From Brachypodium distachyon (taxonomy: Eukaryota; Streptophyta; Magnoliopsida; Poales; Poaceae): 64,000 bases of DNA. Within the stretch, counting starts at the first letter, position 1. The number at the start of each line of letters is the position of its first letter. Location: the NCBI RefSeq assembly GCF_000005505.3, contig NC_016133.3, positions 37,971,237 to 38,035,236 of the forward strand, written 5' to 3'. Made by a program: the position numbers and the translations under genes. This document shows, in pieces, positions 24,262-35,313 of this stretch. The notes below the pieces were generated by a model. That model ran no database searches. It had not been told where the DNA came from and saw nothing but the letters and a program-made list of their open reading frames with translations.

Positions 24262-24510
24262 ACCAAAAATGTGCGTTCATTCTCTAGGGGATGGTCGAGG
24301 TCCTCAGTTTTGGAAAGAAGATACTTGACTAGGAGATAGACCTCTAGCGCTTCAATGCCCATCGTTATTTAACATCATGCAACTGAAGGATGATCTTGTT
24401 GCGGATGCGTTATCAACGGTACCTTTGAACATTGAGTTCAGACACTTACTAACCGGTAATAAGTAGACGGCTTGGACGTTGCACTTAGTCCAGCAATTAA
24501 TGATGGTAAA
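24262..24510 (+). mobile_element. LINE fragment (region before the RVT zinc-binding domain)
   Basis: Broken frames read GDGRGPQFWKEDT and DRPLALQCPSLFNIM, then LKDDLVADALSTVPLN, as in plant LINE polyproteins between RT and the zinc-binding region. The nucleotides align with 30600-30850 after gene B, so both come from one insertion that predates the A/B duplication. Copy A has lost the 5' part. Confidence 0.7.
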
Positions 24511-24592
24511 TCTTTCCACCTGTACGGATAAATTTTTGTGAAGTCTCTCTATATTAATACCCCCTTGGCTCTTTCATCCCCTAGGTTACCTT

Positions 24593-24904
24593 TCTTTTTT
24601 GAGAAAACATAATATAGACGCAAGCACTCACACACACGCACGTACACTCATCCCTATGAGCGCATGCACACACACCCTACCCCTAGCTAAGAGCACCTCC
24701 GAAAGACTGGGCCACCGGCAGATCAACTTGAGATTGACGAAGTCACCACAAGCGCCTCGTAGTTGACGGGTACGTCACTCCCACTGAAAGCACAACGCCG
24801 GTTAAACTCTGGAATAAATTCAGGAAATTGCGAGCACCCATGTCTCAAGTCTGTGACTTGAACCTGGGTGGGCTTGTTCCACCACAAGGAACCAACCAGT
24901 TCCC
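24593..24904 (-). mobile_element. tRNA-derived SINE, about 312 bp
   Basis: It is flanked by direct repeats AGGTTACCTT (24583-24592 and 24905-24914; the match extends loosely to CTT). On the minus strand it begins with a region containing a box-B-like GGTTCAAGTC (complement near 24850-24860) and ends in an A-rich tail (CTCAAAAAAGAAAG). This is the arrangement of a pol III-transcribed SINE copied by LINE machinery. The sequence between is a familiar dispersed cereal repeat; the family name is not assigned. Confidence 0.7.
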
Positions 24905-25427
24905 AGGTTACCTTCTTTTGTGCGCCTTCTTTGAGGGTTTATTGTACACCGACATGTATCTCTCTAGATTAATACCTCCTTGGCTCTTTCATTCCCTCCG
25001 TACGGGAATTATATATCATGCCCAGACTTCTGTTAATCCTTCAATTAGGTGGACAAACTAAACAAAATCGGGTTTGTCAGGTAAAACAACAGGACACATG
25101 AACTGCCAATAAGAGTTTAGACACATCTAAAAAAAGATTTTAGAGGAGCAAACTCGAAAGTGGTCCAAAGAATCCTTTTGGGAGGAATATTTTTCTATAT
25201 AACAGTGAGGAAAATTAACAAAGTTGGAAGGGTAATTTATTTCAGTCAAAATTTTGAGTTACATGATTCCAAACCAGTTTCATGATTCCAGCTCAATCCG
25301 GGCTTTGGTGCGCCTAGTCGCGCGCGGGCAGTTACCAAAAACTCTTCCGCGTAAAAAAGGACTCTTCCCCGCGTTGTCATGCGGGCACGCGCCCGTATTC
25401 CAGGGGTAAAAGTACCCGTTCCAGGCG

Positions 25428-25448
25428 TCCAGCGCAGCATAAGACCCC
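25428..25448 (+). promoter_or_regulatory. Shared core promoter motif, gene B
   Basis: GTCCAGCGCAGCATAAGACC, about 118 bp before the start codon, matches the block before genes A, C and D. Confidence 0.5.
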
Positions 25449-25555
25449 TGCGGTGCCTCGTTTTGGTCGCCATCCCCATTTCCCCAAACCACTCCGCCGA
25501 CCCACAGGTCCAGAAGCCAGGGTTTCCCATCCCAACTGTCACCGCCGACGAGACG

Positions 25556-26364
25556 ATGATGCCGGTTCCCGACCTGTTGGTGGCGCTGGCTTCGGCACGC
25601 TCCTTCCTCACCTCAGTCGAAGCGCTCGCCTACCTGTCCTTCGCGGGTATCTGGGTTGTCTGCATCGCGAGCTTGGCCACCATGGCCATCGGATATGGAG
25701 CCGGACCGGCCAGCGCCTGGTTCGTTGCTTGTTTTCTCGTGGTTTACGCGGCTGTCGTTGTCTCCACCTGCGCCATGGCTCTGCTGGGCGTCGTCACGCT
25801 GCTTGGCTGGAAGGGCAAGCCTGGAACGGGAATCAGATTCTACTCCTCCAGGATCAACCAGGTATATATATATATATCGCGGATCGGAGAGAAGTTCTTG
25901 GCTCTCCGATTCGATCGAATTCAGTTGCTTTACTTCCCTGCAAACAAAATTTAGAAATCATGTTACTTAAGAGATCCACTTTTTTTTTTCATCAGCGTAC
26001 TGCAGGAGCGATCACGGGGAGGGGTTCCTGGCAGTTTCTGCGTGACCCTTCTGTGCTTGCGATAATTGCGCAGGGGATTCTCTCCCTGCTAATATTAGCT
26101 GGTTGTCTAGTGATCAATCTGTCGCCGGTGAAGGGATCTCAGGCTGATCAGAAGGAAAGGGTTTTCTCTGTACTCTTTGTCAGTATATTTGGTGTCCTGT
26201 CAACGGTATGCTTTATCAACATTCCAGTTACCGCACTGAGGGTCTGGAAAAAAATTAGGACCATAAAGCAAGGAATTGCGGAGCTTGAAGCAACAATAAA
26301 TTCCAAGTGCGGTTCTATGGCTCCTTATCTCTCTGAATCTGTCATTGTTTTTTCTTTGAACTAG
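25556..26364 (+). CDS. Gene B: four-helix membrane protein of unknown function
   Basis: Exons 25556-25861 and 25996-26364 join in phase 0 (CAG/GTATATAT, CATCAG/CG), giving 224 aa. It is close to gene A throughout: SFLTSVEALAYLSFAGIW, GYGAGPASAWFVACF, DPSVLAIIAQGILSLLIL, with the same two plus two hydrophobic segments and the tail KKIRTIKQGIAELEATI. Two ATGs are adjacent (25556 and 25559) and either may be used. The frame also stays open upstream to 25379, but homology with gene A begins at the ATG. No stop or shift is seen, so it looks functional. The segment from about 25025 to 29480 is a tandem duplicate of about 19750-24240. The protein family is not recognised. Confidence 0.74.
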
Positions 26365-26460
26365 CACAATGGCCCGCGCAAGAGCAGGCAATCTTTATTT
26401 GTTTTTTTAAAATTTAACCTGATTTTATAGTGTCTTGTTGATATTTAATACAACTTGCTA

Positions 26461-26667
26461 CTCCCTCCATTCCAAAATATATCTCATATAGATTTGTGCA
26501 CTTGTACCAATGCGGCTCTCGTTTCTAGTGCATAACCACTCATATTAGATTAATAGTAAATGGACGTGAGTAGTTATTGGCCGGATGCGGGTGGCAAGAG
26601 AAAAATGAGGTGTATTGTGAAATTTTCTGAAAAAATCTATACACGTTGTATTTTGGAATGGAGAGAG
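26461..26667. mobile_element. Stowaway-like MITE, 207 bp, private to the B copy
   Basis: CTCCCTCCATTCCAAAATAT pairs with GTATTTTGGAATGGAGAGAG; TA on both sides (26459-26460, 26668-26669). The A copy (near 21220) reads straight through as TTACTACAATTTTATCC, an empty site. Confidence 0.92.
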
Positions 26668-27183
26668 TACAATTTTATCCGGTTTACGTTGTACTTTTTC
26701 AATGAGGCTTAATATTTTCTTTGCTTTATTATGCATATCAACTTTTAATGCCACAAAATATGAATAGCAAATGAGCATATGGATAATTGACGCACTTGTT
26801 AAATAGATTCATGGAATGAAAATAACAGATTCGAATTAAGGATAAATAAAGTTTGTACAATATATATTTTTTCAATCTTTTTGACTTCTCTTGATATTCA
26901 TATATCACCTCGGAACACATGATTTGGAACCATGTAAATTTATCAAGCACGTGATTGTTAACCCAAAAAGCAAACATCTTGTGTTAGGGCAATAATATTA
27001 GAGTGGTGTGGTATGTCACCGATAGATCTAGGAAGACCAGCGAGGCACTGATCTGGGGTAGTGTGACATGAAATTGAAGTGATTGTTAAGACTGTAGTCT
27101 GAATTTTAGGTTTATTGTTGGTTTTATTTATTTAAAAAAATTGTAACCAATTTGTCAATCCTATATGGGCATCATTAGTAGGT

Positions 27184-27240
27184 ACTCCCTCCGTTTCTAA
27201 ATACTTGTCGTTGTTTTAGTGCAATACAAAATTGAAGAAT
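27184..27240. mobile_element. MITE stump in the B copy
   Basis: CTCCCTCCGTTTCTAAATAC begins like a Stowaway, but no right end is present. The A copy lacks about 60 bp here. Confidence 0.5.
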
Positions 27241-27806
27241 ATACACATAATACAGATAAATGGGACAAAGTTGGAATATAACTAAAAATAGTCTATTAAC
27301 TGGACTTAATATATCCCCCTATTAAATCTAGATTGTCAGCTATAAGATCCATTGTTCTAAATGATTCTGATAATGTGGATTATTGCGGTGCTTCCCCCTA
27401 AGGTAACCCATGCATATTGTGCTTTTAATTAGTATAGACTCTTCTACGACTGATGCTTCATTGTTTGGCCAATCAAATATATATCTCCTCACTGAATCTT
27501 AACCGTTAGATAAAAGATCAAATGGTCTATATATAATTCGGATGATGTGGAGGTGCTTTCCTCATGTAACCCGTATTGTGCTTTTAGTGTATAATAGATA
27601 GACTCTCCCCCCCGTTGAAAATTTCTCTGTTGAACCCAATGCACATGTTTCGTGTAAGAGCTAAATGCCTTTATGCTTCAGTAAAATCAAATAATTGTCT
27701 TTCTGGTCATAAAGGCTAGCTAGTAAAATGGATCTTCCTTTAGTCCATTGCTGGTTATTTACTTGCATTTGCGGCCATGATAATCTATGCTTTGTCTCCT
27801 CTGCAG

Positions 27807-27862
27807 CTTATATAGCGACTTTCACAGTGAGGATTAGGATTGTGAAGCATTAAAGCAGCAAG
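27807..27862 (+). other. Exon-like echo of exon 2 downstream of gene B
   Basis: Acceptor CTCTGCAG and donor AGCAAG/GT are kept, but the body has lost about 18 bp relative to the A copy (22373-22446). It has the same interpretation: untranslated exon or relic. Confidence 0.4.
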
Positions 27863-29063
27863 GTAGTTCAGGTACCATATTTTGTATTTACTGGTGCATG
27901 TGTACATTCTTAGCCTCATAATAGCATACAAACAATCCCTCCAGTCTTCAGTTTGCTTAACTCTACAATGTACTACTCTTGCTATTTGTTAACTTGTCAC
28001 ATATATGCATGCATTAAACCAATGAGGATTTATCTACCTCGTCTGGTTGTTAAATATTAGCATTCGTGGCTTGCGCAACATTTGGGTTTTAGCACCTATA
28101 TTTGTTGTGCTAGCGGCCAATGCCTAGTCGTACAGGGTTCCTATTTAGGAAGAGGTGTCACCAAACTAATCAAATCATGTGTTCTAAAATCAGAATCCAC
28201 CCTTTCGGTTAAGTCATCCCTGTGATCTGTGTGGATGTGTAGCTAATGAGATTGTGACAAGAGGTGTGTGTGTGCTGTAGGCTAGAAACTGTTTGTAAGC
28301 ACCTTTGTTGGAAATTCTGCTGTGCTGAATTGAGGGTTTCGCAGTGGAACTCACTGGAAAGGTTGAAATTTCTCAAAGGGCTGGCCACGAGGCCTACTCT
28401 ACTTACCCGCATCTTTTCATTGTTTCTGTACACTCTTTAGTGTACTTAGTTTTGTGCAACCAAATGTTTTTATATTATATAAAAATTAATAAGTAGTGAG
28501 TAGTTACAGGAATAGATAAGCATGCCAGCAAAAATGGATATGTGCATTTGGGCGCTATATCACATGCCTATGCCTTGTGGTAGTAAATGGCTTTGGTAAC
28601 TTTATTTTTGTCACACTCGTAGTGGAGATAGTCTTGGTTCTCACAGGTTTTTTCCTCGTGCTATACTTGCTCAGTCATCAGCGATAATAATTGCACCACT
28701 ATAAATTAAGAAGAAGCAATTGCGTAGATATTTTGGTGACATCATTATTTTCTGATATAGATGTGCTTCCCATAAGTGAAATACTGGTATGTCCTTCTAA
28801 AAACTTGTATTGTAGTATTTTCGGTGATATCTGACGTTAATTTCTGGTCTCTATGTCATGTCATCACTTATAAATTTAAGTATTCTCCACGAATTGAAGG
28901 GAAAAGAAGGAATTCTATAAACCTTTTAAAAAAAAAATTGGTGCATGGCATGGATTAGTTTAAGATGATTGATCTATAGTGCATCCATAATATTTTATGT
29001 TTGGCATAAGTAAGAAATGCCTATGTGTTAATGTGATCTAAGATTTGGTTGTGTTATCGGCAG

Positions 29064-29240
29064 AAATAAGAGAAGAAGTCGAGCTAGTGGCTGGGAAATG
29101 GACAAGGGATACAATACCTTTCATGTCTCCGCTGACGGTTATGGCTGATATATATAGTTTATTTTGTCATTACGGGTCAACTGATGATACCCAAAACTAC
29201 CCTATGCTACTTCCTGTTGCAATTTTACATCATTGGTACT
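29064..29240 (+). other. Conserved 3' exon of gene B
   Basis: Follows acceptor TCGGCAG; AAATAAGAGAAGAAGTCGAG and the next 150 bp match 23843-24030. Probably 3' UTR. Confidence 0.45.
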
Positions 29241-29799
29241 GGTGTATGTCTGGGTATGATGGTCGTGTGGTGCGAATTTGAACCATGTTGGGTTTTCAGT
29301 ACCTTGCTGCTGGAAGAAATTATTTCCCTAGATGTTTTACTGGTCGAGATCTGCATGCAAATTTTCTATAGCAATCTTCTTCCATTATTATGCTGATTTG
29401 CTATGCAATTCTTGAGTAGGCTCTATTTAACCAGAAACCTGAATCTCGTTGTTTAGATCTTTGAGGAACGACAACTAAAAATCTTCACTCGGCCACTCGG
29501 CTATTTGTTCGGGAATTGAGTCGGGCCATTATAAAGTCAATATTAGGTACATCTTAAGAACCATATTAAATGCAATATATCGAATTAACTCTTTGCTACA
29601 AAGTATAATGCATGCAAATATATGTGTGGTCTATTAAAGAATAGTATCATTGTATTTGTCTAGCAAAAGTAAAGTACTATTTTTATGTCATCTTATTTTA
29701 CTAATTTTCTAAGTACACTATAAATATTTTGAAATGGAGGAAAACATGTAACTCTCCTACATAAGTACCACGTACTTAGTACTGTCCTTGGCCTTGATT

Positions 29800-31300
29800 A
29801 TTCTCGTTTCCTCTCAGTCCACCTCGATCTCCCAACGTTGACCTTATTGACCGAGCAAACGAGAATGGTCATCTGGTTGAGGTAGGAGTGTCAATCCTCC
29901 AATATGCTGATTATATTACTATTTTTATGGATCATGGTTTAGAGAAGGTTGTGCATTTTTTAATGGTTGTCATGCCTTAAAATAAACTTTCATAAAAGTG
30001 AACTTTTCTGTTTCGGTCGGGCTCAAGAAAAAGAGTGAGACTATAGATAGATTTTCGATTGTAAATGTGGAACTTTCACATATCATTACCTTGGGATTCC
30101 AATTCATCATAGGAATTTCCTCAATAAAGAGTGTAAAGCGGTTGAGAACCTTTTGAGAAAAAATTAGGGCGTTGGAAAGGCAATTTACTCTCATACGAAT
30201 GGAGATATGACTTGTGTTGATTAATTCTGTACTCACGAGTATGCATATGTTTATGTTATCTTGTCTTGAGATACCCGTTGGAGTTCGGCGATGATTCAAT
30301 TTCTACAGATCCGGTTTTTTTTTGGCAATGTCATGACCATCGAGGAAATATTGGCTTACCAAATGGAACATTATCTGTCACCCTAATGACGCGTGGACTA
30401 GGAATCGAGTTGCTTGACCTCAAAAATAATTGTTTAATCAACACATGTTTGCTAAATCTACTGAATGAGGAGGCTTTGTGGTAGCAGCTCCTTCATATAT
30501 AAGTACCTTCATTCTAACACCCTTTCCCAAGCTAAGTTGTGGCTACCAGACTCCCCCTTTTTGGAAGGGCCTAAACCAGGCTAAAGATGAGTTCTTTAAC
30601 AAAGGTGCGTTCATTCTAAGGGATGGTCGAGGTACTCGGTTCTGGGAAGATACTAGAGCGGGGAGATAGTCCTTTAGCGCTTCAATACCCATCGTTATTT
30701 AACATCATGCAATAAAAGGATATTCTTGTTGCAGATGTGTTATCGATGGTACTTCTAAACATTGGGTCCATACACTTACTAACCGGTAATAAGTGGACGA
30801 CTTGGTTGCATGTAGCCACTTAGTCCAACAATTAATGATGGTAAATCTTTCCCCCCGCCAAATAAATTCCCACAAAGTCTAACAACCTTAGGGAATTAAT
30901 TCTCAGTTAAACTAATGCACATAGACATTATGGATAGTCTTGTTGTGTTTTCGCGAAAATATCTCTGGAAAATAGAAAAAACTAAAAGTTTCAATTTTCA
31001 TGTGGTTTCTGACTGTCAAGACTTATTGACGAAAGATAATCTAGCCAAAATGAATTGGATGGGATGTGTATGAAATGTAGCTTTTGTGATGCAGAGGATC
31101 GGAGTCCATTCAACATTTATTTATATTTTGTCCTTTTGCCCAAATTGTTTGTTGAATTATTCATATCTAATATGTTTGGAAATTGGTTTAATGGGGTAGA
31201 CAAAAAGACTAAGGCTCACATTAGGGTGGGAGTGTCTGCCGATTGAATGGGTTATCTGTTCACTTTTTGCAGGTTATCTTTAGGGCCATTGCATTGATCC
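29800..31300 (+). mobile_element. LINE relic: end of RT and zinc-binding region
   Basis: Reading across frames gives QYAD-YITIFMDHGLEKV (the RT Y-x-D-D box region, damaged), KLS then LFRSGSRK, GIPIHHRNFLN, DGRGTRFWEDT, VSIFMWFLTVKT, NWMG, CSFCDAEDRSPFN (the RVT zinc-binding cysteines), NWFNGVDKKTKAHIRVGV and HFLQVIFRAIALI. This order is that of plant non-LTR retrotransposons. Many stops and shifts show an old copy. No poly(A) tail or target duplication was found, so the ends are approximate. Confidence 0.78.
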
Positions 31301-32655
31301 TCCTTCTGGACAAGCTGGCAAGAGCTTTCGACTTCTGGGTGCACCGGGCCGGGATGCTCTCGTGCGGGATATCGCCAACCAAGCTGGCTAGCGGCCCGTT
31401 GCTAGACTTCAAGAAGCATATATGTACGATTTATTTAGGATCTTTGCTTTTTTGGCTTATTGAGCGGATAGGTTTCAATAGGAATCTCTGCGAGTGTACT
31501 CAAGGATGGAAAGACAAGTGTCGAAGCGGTCACACAGAGGATGTATCGTCAAGTGTGGCACTCCTGGATGGTGCTCATGTCTGAGTGATTACACATATGC
31601 TGCTGGTTTCTTAGTGTGTTGTATGATGTAGCCTTGGAAACTTAAATAGCACTTTCGTTCTTGTACTTGTTGCAAACTATTCTTAGCCATTCTTCTCAGA
31701 ACAGCCATTTAGAGTGGTCACCTTCCAAATTATGGACAGTGGTAAGCGACGTGCCCGTCAACAACAAGAATTTGTACCGTGTTTAAAAAAACAAATTTGT
31801 CGTGCACAGTTGTGTCATTGTGTCATTGTGTCAGGACTTGCTCCGGGGACCGTTCCTTGGGAGAACTACCTCCCGTTTGGGACGTTCGTAGCGGGGAAAT
31901 ATCTGGATCGCCAACAAACCGTAGATCGCAACGTGCAGAAAGAAAAAGGCCGCTGGCAACCCCGACAAAACGGCAGCCTTGGCGCGGCGCGTACAACAAC
32001 ATCACGGACTCCGGCGTATATGACCTGTCGCTGTGCCGGTGTGGTGTGTGTATCTGTAATGCATTTCATACATACATGAACAGTGGGTTATATTGGTAAC
32101 ACGTTGCGCAGGCAGATAAGGAAGTGATGGCCGTACTGGGCTTTGTATCACCGACCGTCCATCCCGCCAAAAAAGGTTGCAGATTACATCTAATTTACGA
32201 TTATGTAGGCAGACGTTTTCAGTAGCCGTATCACATCGCAGGACAGAGTTCACTGTTCACATGCATGTTTCTTTGCGGCACCTATGTTCGGCGAGCACAC
32301 GCATGTGCCTACCTTACTACCTAGCTGCTGCAGGCCACTGACCTTAGGTCCTTAGCTACCGTGGATTCACGTGTTATTACAGTGTAAGCTAGGACGATTG
32401 TCTGCAAAGCTGGACCGCCCAGAACAACACAGCCATTCATCGCCCAATGGTTTGCAGTCTGCAAGCCTGGACCGACGAGGCCCATATCCCGAGGAGATGA
32501 GGCAGTGTTCGGTGGATGGTGTAGATCTGGTGCGCTCCTCTAGCCTAAATATTTCCGTCTCGACATGTGGAGGCCGTCGAGGAACAATTCTCGCTCTCTC
32601 TTTGATCCACAAAGCCAGCGCTCGCTCGCGTGTCGCCGCAGCTAGAGCTACCACA
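31301..32655. other. Upstream region of P450-1
   Basis: No gene is supported. The 31930-32100 and 32270-32450 blocks align with 37740-37860 and 38320-38445, the sequence before the P450-2 pseudogene, so the duplication included about 0.7 kb of upstream DNA. Near the start, CTCTAGCCTAAATATTTCC (32536-32554) is shared with P450-2. The TATA box seen before P450-2 (TCTATATAAGG) reads TCGACATGTGG here. Confidence 0.5.
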
Positions 32656-34351
32656 ATGGCCTTCTTCATTGCTTGCGTGTCCTCGCTCGTGCTCCTCTTC
32701 CTCCTCTTTCTCTCACGCTACTTGTTCCAGCTGCTGGGCAGCAGCCGTCTTCCCCCTGGGCCGCTGCCTCTCCCGGTCATCGGCAACCTCCTGGACGTGG
32801 CAGCATTAACAGGCCGGCATCTTCCCCACCGCTCCCTGGCCCGTCTCGCCGCGCGCCACGGCCCGCTCATGACGCTCCGGCTGGGCAGGGCCGTGGTGAT
32901 CTTCGTCTCCTCCCCGGACGCGGCCCGCGAGGTGCTCCAGACCCACAACGCCAGCCTCGCCGGCCGGATCCCGCCCGACGCGTGGCACGGCGCCGGCCAC
33001 GCCGCCAACTCCGTCTTCGTCCTGCCGCCGCACCACAAATGGCGCTCGCTCCGAAGGATCGGCACGGAGCACCTGCTGTCCCCGAGGCGCCTCGACGGGC
33101 TCCGCCCTGTGCGTCTGCTCCAGGACGCCGTCGTCAGCCACGTGTCCTCCGAGCTGGCGGCGGAGGCGTCTTCTGGGGTGCTAGTTGTCGGCCACGTCGC
33201 GTCCGCGGCCACGGTGGACATGCTGTGGCAGGCCATGTTCGGCTGCCAGGTGGAGCTGGACGCGTCAGCAGCAACATCGGCTTACCGCGAGCTGCACGGG
33301 CTCGCGCGAGACCTCGGGGCCATTGGACTGACACCCAACGTCTCTGACTTCTTCCCGGTGCTCGCCGCTGCTGACCTCCAGGGCGTGCGCCGCAGTTTCG
33401 CCAGGAAGCTGGGAAGGCTGTACCAGCTGATCGACGTGCAGATCCAGCGGCAGAGGCGCCACCGGCGGGAATCCGCCGCCGCTGCTTCTGGCGGCGGTTG
33501 CGGTAAGAATGGGGGCTTGCTAGATGCCATGCTCGACATGTCCGATGAGGATGATGGCGCCGCCGGCGGCATGAACAACGATACGATCAGAGCATTTCTC
33601 GCGGTATGTAAGCAAACAAATCCATGGAACATCAACATTTTTTTTTGACCAAATGGAACATCAACATTTGTCAGTTAGGCACATAAGCCATGTTCAAAAT
33701 GTATAAGTACGATTAATCGATTGATTCCAGGATTTACTTCTTGCGGCCATCGAGACGATCCCAAACGCGATCGAATGGGCAATGGCGGAGCTACTACAGA
33801 ACCCAAACACGATGAGAAGGCTAAAGGAGGAACTCCGAAGTGTCAGCGGCGGCAAGACCCACGTCGACTACTCCGACATGGACCATCTCCCCTTCCTCCG
33901 AGCGGTCATCAAGGAAACACTCCGGCTGCACACGCTGGTGCCGTTCGTGCCCAACAAGGCTGACGCGGTGGTGCGGGTGCACGGCTACACCATCCCCAGG
34001 GGGAGTACCGTCATCGTCAACGTTTGGGCGATCCACCACGACGCCGAGGTGTGGCCGGAGCCCGACACGTTCATCCCTGGCAGGTTCATGGGGGGCGGCA
34101 ATAACGAGGTCCATTTCCTAGGGGCGGACCTCCAGTTCATCCCGTTCAACGCTGGAAGGCGCATCTGCCTAGGGTTGCCCCTCGCCAGTAGAATGCTGCA
34201 TGCGATGCTCGCAACTTTGCTGCATCGTTTTGAATGGGTGCTGCCTCCGGGGGTTGCCGAAAATGGTGTTGATATGTCGGAGAAGATCGGGATGACCATG
34301 TCTATGGCTAACCCTCTCAAAGCTATACCAAAGCCAATTTGCATGACGTAG
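32656..34351 (+). CDS. P450-1: cytochrome P450, A-type, CYP76-like
   Basis: Two exons (32656-33603, 33731-34351) join in phase 0 across GCG/GTATGT and CCAG/GA, giving 522 aa. There is an N-terminal membrane anchor (residues 5-27), then the proline hinge PPGPLPLP (33-40), the K-helix ETLR (378-381), FIPGRF (430-435) and the heme-binding loop FNAGRRICLG with Cys462. All landmarks of a microsomal haem monooxygenase are present. The I-helix reads AAIET-I (321-326) where the family usually has AGxDT-T/S, so the oxygen-activating groove is atypical. The frame is open 285 bp upstream, but the start is fixed by the membrane anchor and by P450-2. The subfamily call is by general resemblance; the substrate is unknown. 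It is followed 1 kb on by membrane gene C. Confidence 0.9.
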
Positions 34352-34449
34352 TGGTATCATCCGAAGTCCTTGGTAATAGTATCTCTCTATGTGTGTTGTC
34401 TATACATGTGTTTCACGTCCTTTATGACGTCATGTTAAAGTGTTATCCT

Positions 34450-35184
34450 GAAAGAAGCTGATCCGGCCACGTGAAACTAGCATGAAGTTTTGTTTCTTTA
34501 TAGAGAAAGATACTAGTCAATACTTACTATTGAGTGTTTTATTGCACGTGTTTCATTGGCGGGTCTCACGCGAGAGGGCCATATATAGAAGGAAAAATAT
34601 ATATTAAACATGACTAAAATCTGGCTACATGAAACTATCACGGAGTTTTGTTTCTTTATAAGGAAAGATATTAGTCAATACTTACTATCTAAGTGTTTTA
34701 TGGCACATGTTTCATTGGTGGGTCAAGACGGTCATATATAGATGAAAAAGAAATATAGAACGTGACTGAATCCGACCGAGTGAAAGTAGCATTGAGCTTT
34801 GTTTCTTTATAAAGAAAGACATTAGTCAATGCTTACTAGTATCTGAGTGTTATCATCTTCCCTTGTCCGGTTACAACTCGTCCAGCTCAAAAGAAATATA
34901 AAACGTGACTGAATCCGACCAAGTGAAACTAGCATTGAGTTTTGTTTATTTCCCCTATAAAGAAAGACATTAGTCAATGCTTACTAGTATCTGAGTGTTA
35001 TCATCTTCCCTTGTCCGGTTACAACTCGTCCAGCTCAAAAGAAATATAAAACGTGACTGAATCCGACCAAGTGAAACTAGCATTGAGTTTTGTTTCTTTC
35101 CCCTATAAAGAAAGACATTAGTCAATGCTTACTAGTATCTGAGTGTTAACATCTTCCCTTATCCGGTTAGAACTCGTCCAGCTC
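34450..35184. repeat. Tandem repeat, about 148-bp unit, between P450-1 and gene C
   Basis: Three close copies begin with AAAAGAAATAT at 34746, 34889 and 35037; the last two are nearly identical. Two older copies can be followed back to about 34450. Each unit contains AGTTTTGTTTCTTT, GACATTAGTCAATGCTTACT and ends with GTCCAGCTC, the first half of the core promoter block of gene C. The last unit runs directly into GGCATAAAACCCC. The array therefore multiplies sequence just upstream of the transcription start of gene C. Confidence 0.85.
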
Positions 35185-35197
35185 GGCATAAAACCCC
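35176..35197 (+). promoter_or_regulatory. Shared core promoter motif, gene C
   Basis: GTCCAGCTCGGCATAAAACC, about 128 bp before the start codon; same block as genes A, B and D. Confidence 0.5.
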
Positions 35198-35313
35198 GTC
35201 TTCTGTTCGTCGCCTTCCCCATTTCCACAAACCCCCTCAAGCCAATCCAGCCACCCCTCCCCCAACTGCGAGAGAAGCTTTGAGGAGAACCCAGTTTTCA
35301 TTTTCCCACCCAG

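Noticed and set aside
31243..31584. 113-codon frame as a gene
   Set aside because: Its first part (HFLQVIFRAIALI) continues the LINE polyprotein; the rest is chance extension.
32371..32655. 95-codon N-terminal extension of P450-1
   Set aside because: The membrane anchor that P450s carry at their start begins at 32656, and P450-2 has no such extension.
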